A DNA stretch of 64,000 nucleotides, taken from the NCBI GenBank assembly GCA_033060915.1, contig CM065378.1, positions 34,109,501 through 34,173,500 of the forward strand, read 5' to 3'. A program made the translations under genes and the position numbers. The DNA comes from Euryodendron excelsum. Lineage: Eukaryota; Streptophyta; Magnoliopsida; Ericales; Pentaphylacaceae. The notes beneath the pieces were generated by a model, which did not search any database, had not been told where the DNA came from, and saw only the letters and a program-made list of their open reading frames with translations. This document shows positions 62,701 to 64,000 of this stretch, piece by piece. Within the stretch, counting starts at the first letter, position 1; every line of letters starts with the position of its first letter.

Positions 62701-63196
62701 GATTTAATTTTAGGCCCAATGGGAATTATTTCAAGCTTAGGCTCGGCCCGACCAATGTGCACCAGACATAAAGGAAAAGATAGTATACATATCTATATTG
62801 TTTTGATTTGCACTTCTTGTTCAGTTAGCATAACGCATTTATTAGCATGTTTACAGGTATGTGGAGGCAATTCGAGAATTTAATAAGATTCTGTTGTACA
62901 TTTACAAGACTAAGCAATATCACCAGAACTCTCCTCAATATGAACAGATACTGAAGAAGAATGAGCAGATGTATGCCTTGCTGGCAATTTGTCTCTCTGT
63001 TTGTCCCCAAGTGAAGCTTGTTGATGAAACTGTGAACTCACAACTACAGCAGAAGTACGGTGAGAAGATGTTGAGAATGCAGAGATATGATGATGAGGCA
63101 TTTGCCCTCTATGATGAGCTCTTCTCATATGCCTGTCCCAAATTCATTACTCCCTCAGCTCCAAGTTATGAGGTGCCTCTTGTAAACTACAACCAG
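55506..63196 (+). CDS. EIF3L: Eukaryotic translation initiation factor 3 subunit L (eIF3l), first four exons
   Basis: Subunit of the eIF3 complex, which organises the 43S pre-initiation complex on the 40S ribosome. Exons: 55506-55871, 55962-56120, 58384-58715 and 62857-63196, giving 399 codons in phase; the family is about 520-530 residues, so roughly the last quarter, including most of the PCI-type C-terminus, lies past the window. Recognisable blocks are DYDPNFVPDSVKSFVVHLYR (residues 19-38), NQWLWDMVDEFVYQFQSFCQ, YGVLNFLQALVEKS, LRVHCLLGDYHTGLK, FNKILLYIYKTKQYH and MQRYDDEAFALYDELFSYAC. The start ATG lies in ACAATGGCG context. Intron 1 (90 bp) begins with GC (CAG|GCATGG) and ends TTTTAG; the others are GT-AG. 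Exon 1 is markedly GC-rich compared with exons 3-4, a common 5' gradient. Introns 2-4 are filled with repeats. Confidence 0.96.
57601..57860. mobile_element. Small inverted-repeat element in eIF3l intron 2
   Basis: Opens CCCGTTTGGTAATGCTGT and closes with CGTTTCTAAACAAGGGC, which inverted starts GCCCTTGTTTAGAAACG. The interior is rich in TTTTTGTTTTTTG words on one side and AAAAACAAAA on the other. This resembles a plant MITE family whose ends read like 'CCGTTTGGTAAC'. Boundaries are approximate. Confidence 0.45.
59225..59662. repeat. Tandem 219-bp direct duplication in eIF3l intron 3
   Basis: The text starting ATTAAACCCTGTCACTTC recurs 219 bp later. It is followed by AGTCAATGA, TAGAATCTTATG, TTTTGACT, TTGATTTGAATCTCTTAGCC, TATCTTACTGAATCTATGCA and CACAATTTGCAATTCAGAAA in the same order in both copies. 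Mismatches are scattered, so the duplication is not very recent. Confidence 0.9.
59728..59773. repeat. Poly-C (34) followed by poly-A in eIF3l intron 3
   Basis: Thirty-four consecutive C then about twelve A. Such a long C run is rare in plant DNA and could be real or a sequencing/assembly artefact. It is transcribed in the C sense within the eIF3l pre-mRNA. Confidence 0.85.
60138..61074 (+). mobile_element. 5'-truncated LINE (L1) with 15-bp target duplications
   Basis: Bounded by AAGAAAACACATTTT at 60123-60137 and 61075-61089. The sequence holds the tail of a plant L1 ORF2 (RRKAWLMAHLALMWIIWCKCNKRTFEG region, about 60215-60390, frame closed by TAA after DPSLN). After an interruption it has the typical L1 3' end, GTGGCACTCCCTTTGTGC then a TA-rich tail, CTTAACCTATC and a short A run. 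Only about 390 bp of LINE remain, split by the nested element at 60474-61016. Confidence 0.85.
60474..61016. mobile_element. hAT-like non-autonomous element nested in the LINE
   Basis: Removing this 543-bp block restores a continuous L1 tail. It is flanked by GGGTG at 60469-60473 and 61017-61021; an 8-bp duplication with two mismatches is also possible. The ends read AAGGATCGCAACGGGGCGGG and, inverted, ATAGGGATGGCAATTAGAGC, and subterminal CCCTAACCCCGC/CCCCTAATAG words are inverted too. This resembles a common plant family with GGGATGGCAA ends. Confidence 0.75.
62420..62765. mobile_element. GGGC-rich transposon remnant in eIF3l intron 3
   Basis: Left side has CGCCCGAGCCCGCCC and GGGCGGGCTTGTG; right side has GGGCGGACTTGAG, TAGGCTCGGCCCGACC. 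An AT-rich centre lies between. The inverted GGGC words are typical of a non-autonomous DNA transposon. Exact ends were not found. Confidence 0.4.
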
Positions 63197-63392
63197 GTAT
63201 TTACATATTATCTATCCCTGTGTCTTAAGGGGGACATGCCCCACAATTTCTATAGTTGATACAATCAATCACTTGGGTACAATCTTTTTTGAGAACCACA
63301 TGAAACTGCTTCTGGGATTTGCATTGGTTAGTTCTTAAATAAGCATAAGAATTTGAGCTGTAAATTTTTTTTTATCAGTTACCACAATCTTT

Positions 63393-63716
63393 TTAAATAT
63401 CTCTGGTACTATACAGCGTGGACTTTAATGGTACCAACCATGACCATTCATCTTTTTGAGGGAAGTGGTCTGGGAATGATGACTTGTGGACATCCTTTTT
63501 TATAGGGGAAACTGCTACCTCCTCTAAAAGGGTTGGTATGAATATCCCTTTTAAGGTATTTTCTCTTTTGAATGGAATCAAAGAAATCAACTTATCCATA
63601 GAAGTAAAAGGTGTCTTGGATGTTGCATTCTCATGAAGGTAACTGAGGAATAGATGTTTAATGGTCTCATTTTGGGCTTTGACATGTGCATTGGCTTGGT
63701 GGTAAAAACTTGTCAT
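63393..63716 (-). pseudogene. Possible integrase-like transposon fragment in eIF3l intron 4
   Basis: A 107-codon open stretch reading SFYHQANAHVKAQNETIKHL resembles the part of retroelement integrases around the catalytic Glu (pattern YHPQxNGQxExxN), with the expected Gly and Glu replaced. The rest is not recognisable. It could be a decayed retroelement piece or chance similarity. Confidence 0.3.
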
Positions 63717-63726
63717 GCTGGTTGCC

Positions 63727-64000
63727 TAAGAAGCATGGATATGGAAACTATGAGGGTACGACACTGGATAGGGCGATTTAAAAAAAAATAAAGATACGGA
63801 TGCAGTGGGGATATAACAAATTATATATCTATATATACAAATATAATTTTCTATTATATTTAAATAAATCACCATTTTTAATAATTGTGAAAAACACACA
63901 ATGACTTGATTTTACCTCTCAAAGGAAAAAAAAAGTCCCAAAAGTATATTCATTAATTTAAATTGGTACACATGTACATCCCAAAGGCAACAATTAGAAG
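63727..64000. mobile_element. Second copy of the hAT-like element of TOL intron 2 (cut by window edge)
   Basis: Begins TAAGAAGCATGGATATGG, nearly the same as the left end at 18573, and is followed by the same kind of GATACGGATGC/GGGATA text and an AT-rich interior. The right end is outside the window. Confidence 0.5.

Noticed and set aside
1..64000. CRISPR arrays, phage genes or bacterial operons
   Set aside because: No short regularly spaced direct repeats with unique spacers, no prokaryotic gene layout; the window is plant nuclear DNA.

Overview
The window is nuclear DNA of a flowering plant, most likely a woody or otherwise repeat-rich eudicot. The evidence is AT-rich sequence, long repeat-filled introns with GT-AG borders, chloroplast-targeted and plant-specific proteins, a plant chromovirus retrotransposon, plant L1/copia debris, many small inverted-repeat elements and CT/TA microsatellites. 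Species cannot be fixed from sequence alone. No operon, CRISPR array, rRNA or convincing tRNA gene was seen. Nothing here looks like a wholly new biological system; the interest lies in transposon structure and a few gene-structure details.

Three protein genes are well supported by exon-by-exon reading. (1) Positions 1-24015, minus strand: a TOM1-like (TOL) protein with VHS and GAT domains, ten exons visible and the 3' end off the left edge. Every splice phase matches. (2) Positions 31887-36043, minus strand: a complete five-exon plastid class-IV PLP enzyme (aminodeoxychorismate lyase / D-amino-acid transaminase, ADCL/DAT1), including a 44-nt exon. (3) Positions 55506-63196, plus strand: the first four exons (399 codons) of translation initiation factor eIF3 subunit L, whose first intron uses a GC donor; the rest lies beyond the right edge.

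Mobile DNA by region. A 6.93-kb Ty3/gypsy chromovirus (3237-10166, minus) sits in intron 7 of TOL with a 5-bp target duplication, primer-binding site, polypurine tract and both LTRs. Its gag-pol frame is closed only by in-frame stops. TOL introns 1, 2 and 5 carry microsatellites, a hairpin and small hAT-like elements. The 24-32 kb spacer holds several fold-back elements. The 36-55.5 kb spacer holds a copia-type LTR plus broken gag (39.1-42.2 kb), an unresolved GC-rich transcript-like patch (45.8-46.4 kb), a possible solo LTR (50.6-51.1 kb) and a clear Mutator-like MITE with 9-bp target duplication (53.86-54.56 kb). eIF3l introns contain a 219-bp tandem duplication, a 34-C homopolymer and a 5'-truncated LINE with 15-bp target duplications, itself interrupted by a hAT-like element.

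The three genes act in unrelated processes (endosomal sorting of ubiquitinated cargo, plastid folate/D-amino-acid metabolism, cytosolic translation initiation) and show no sign of joint regulation.
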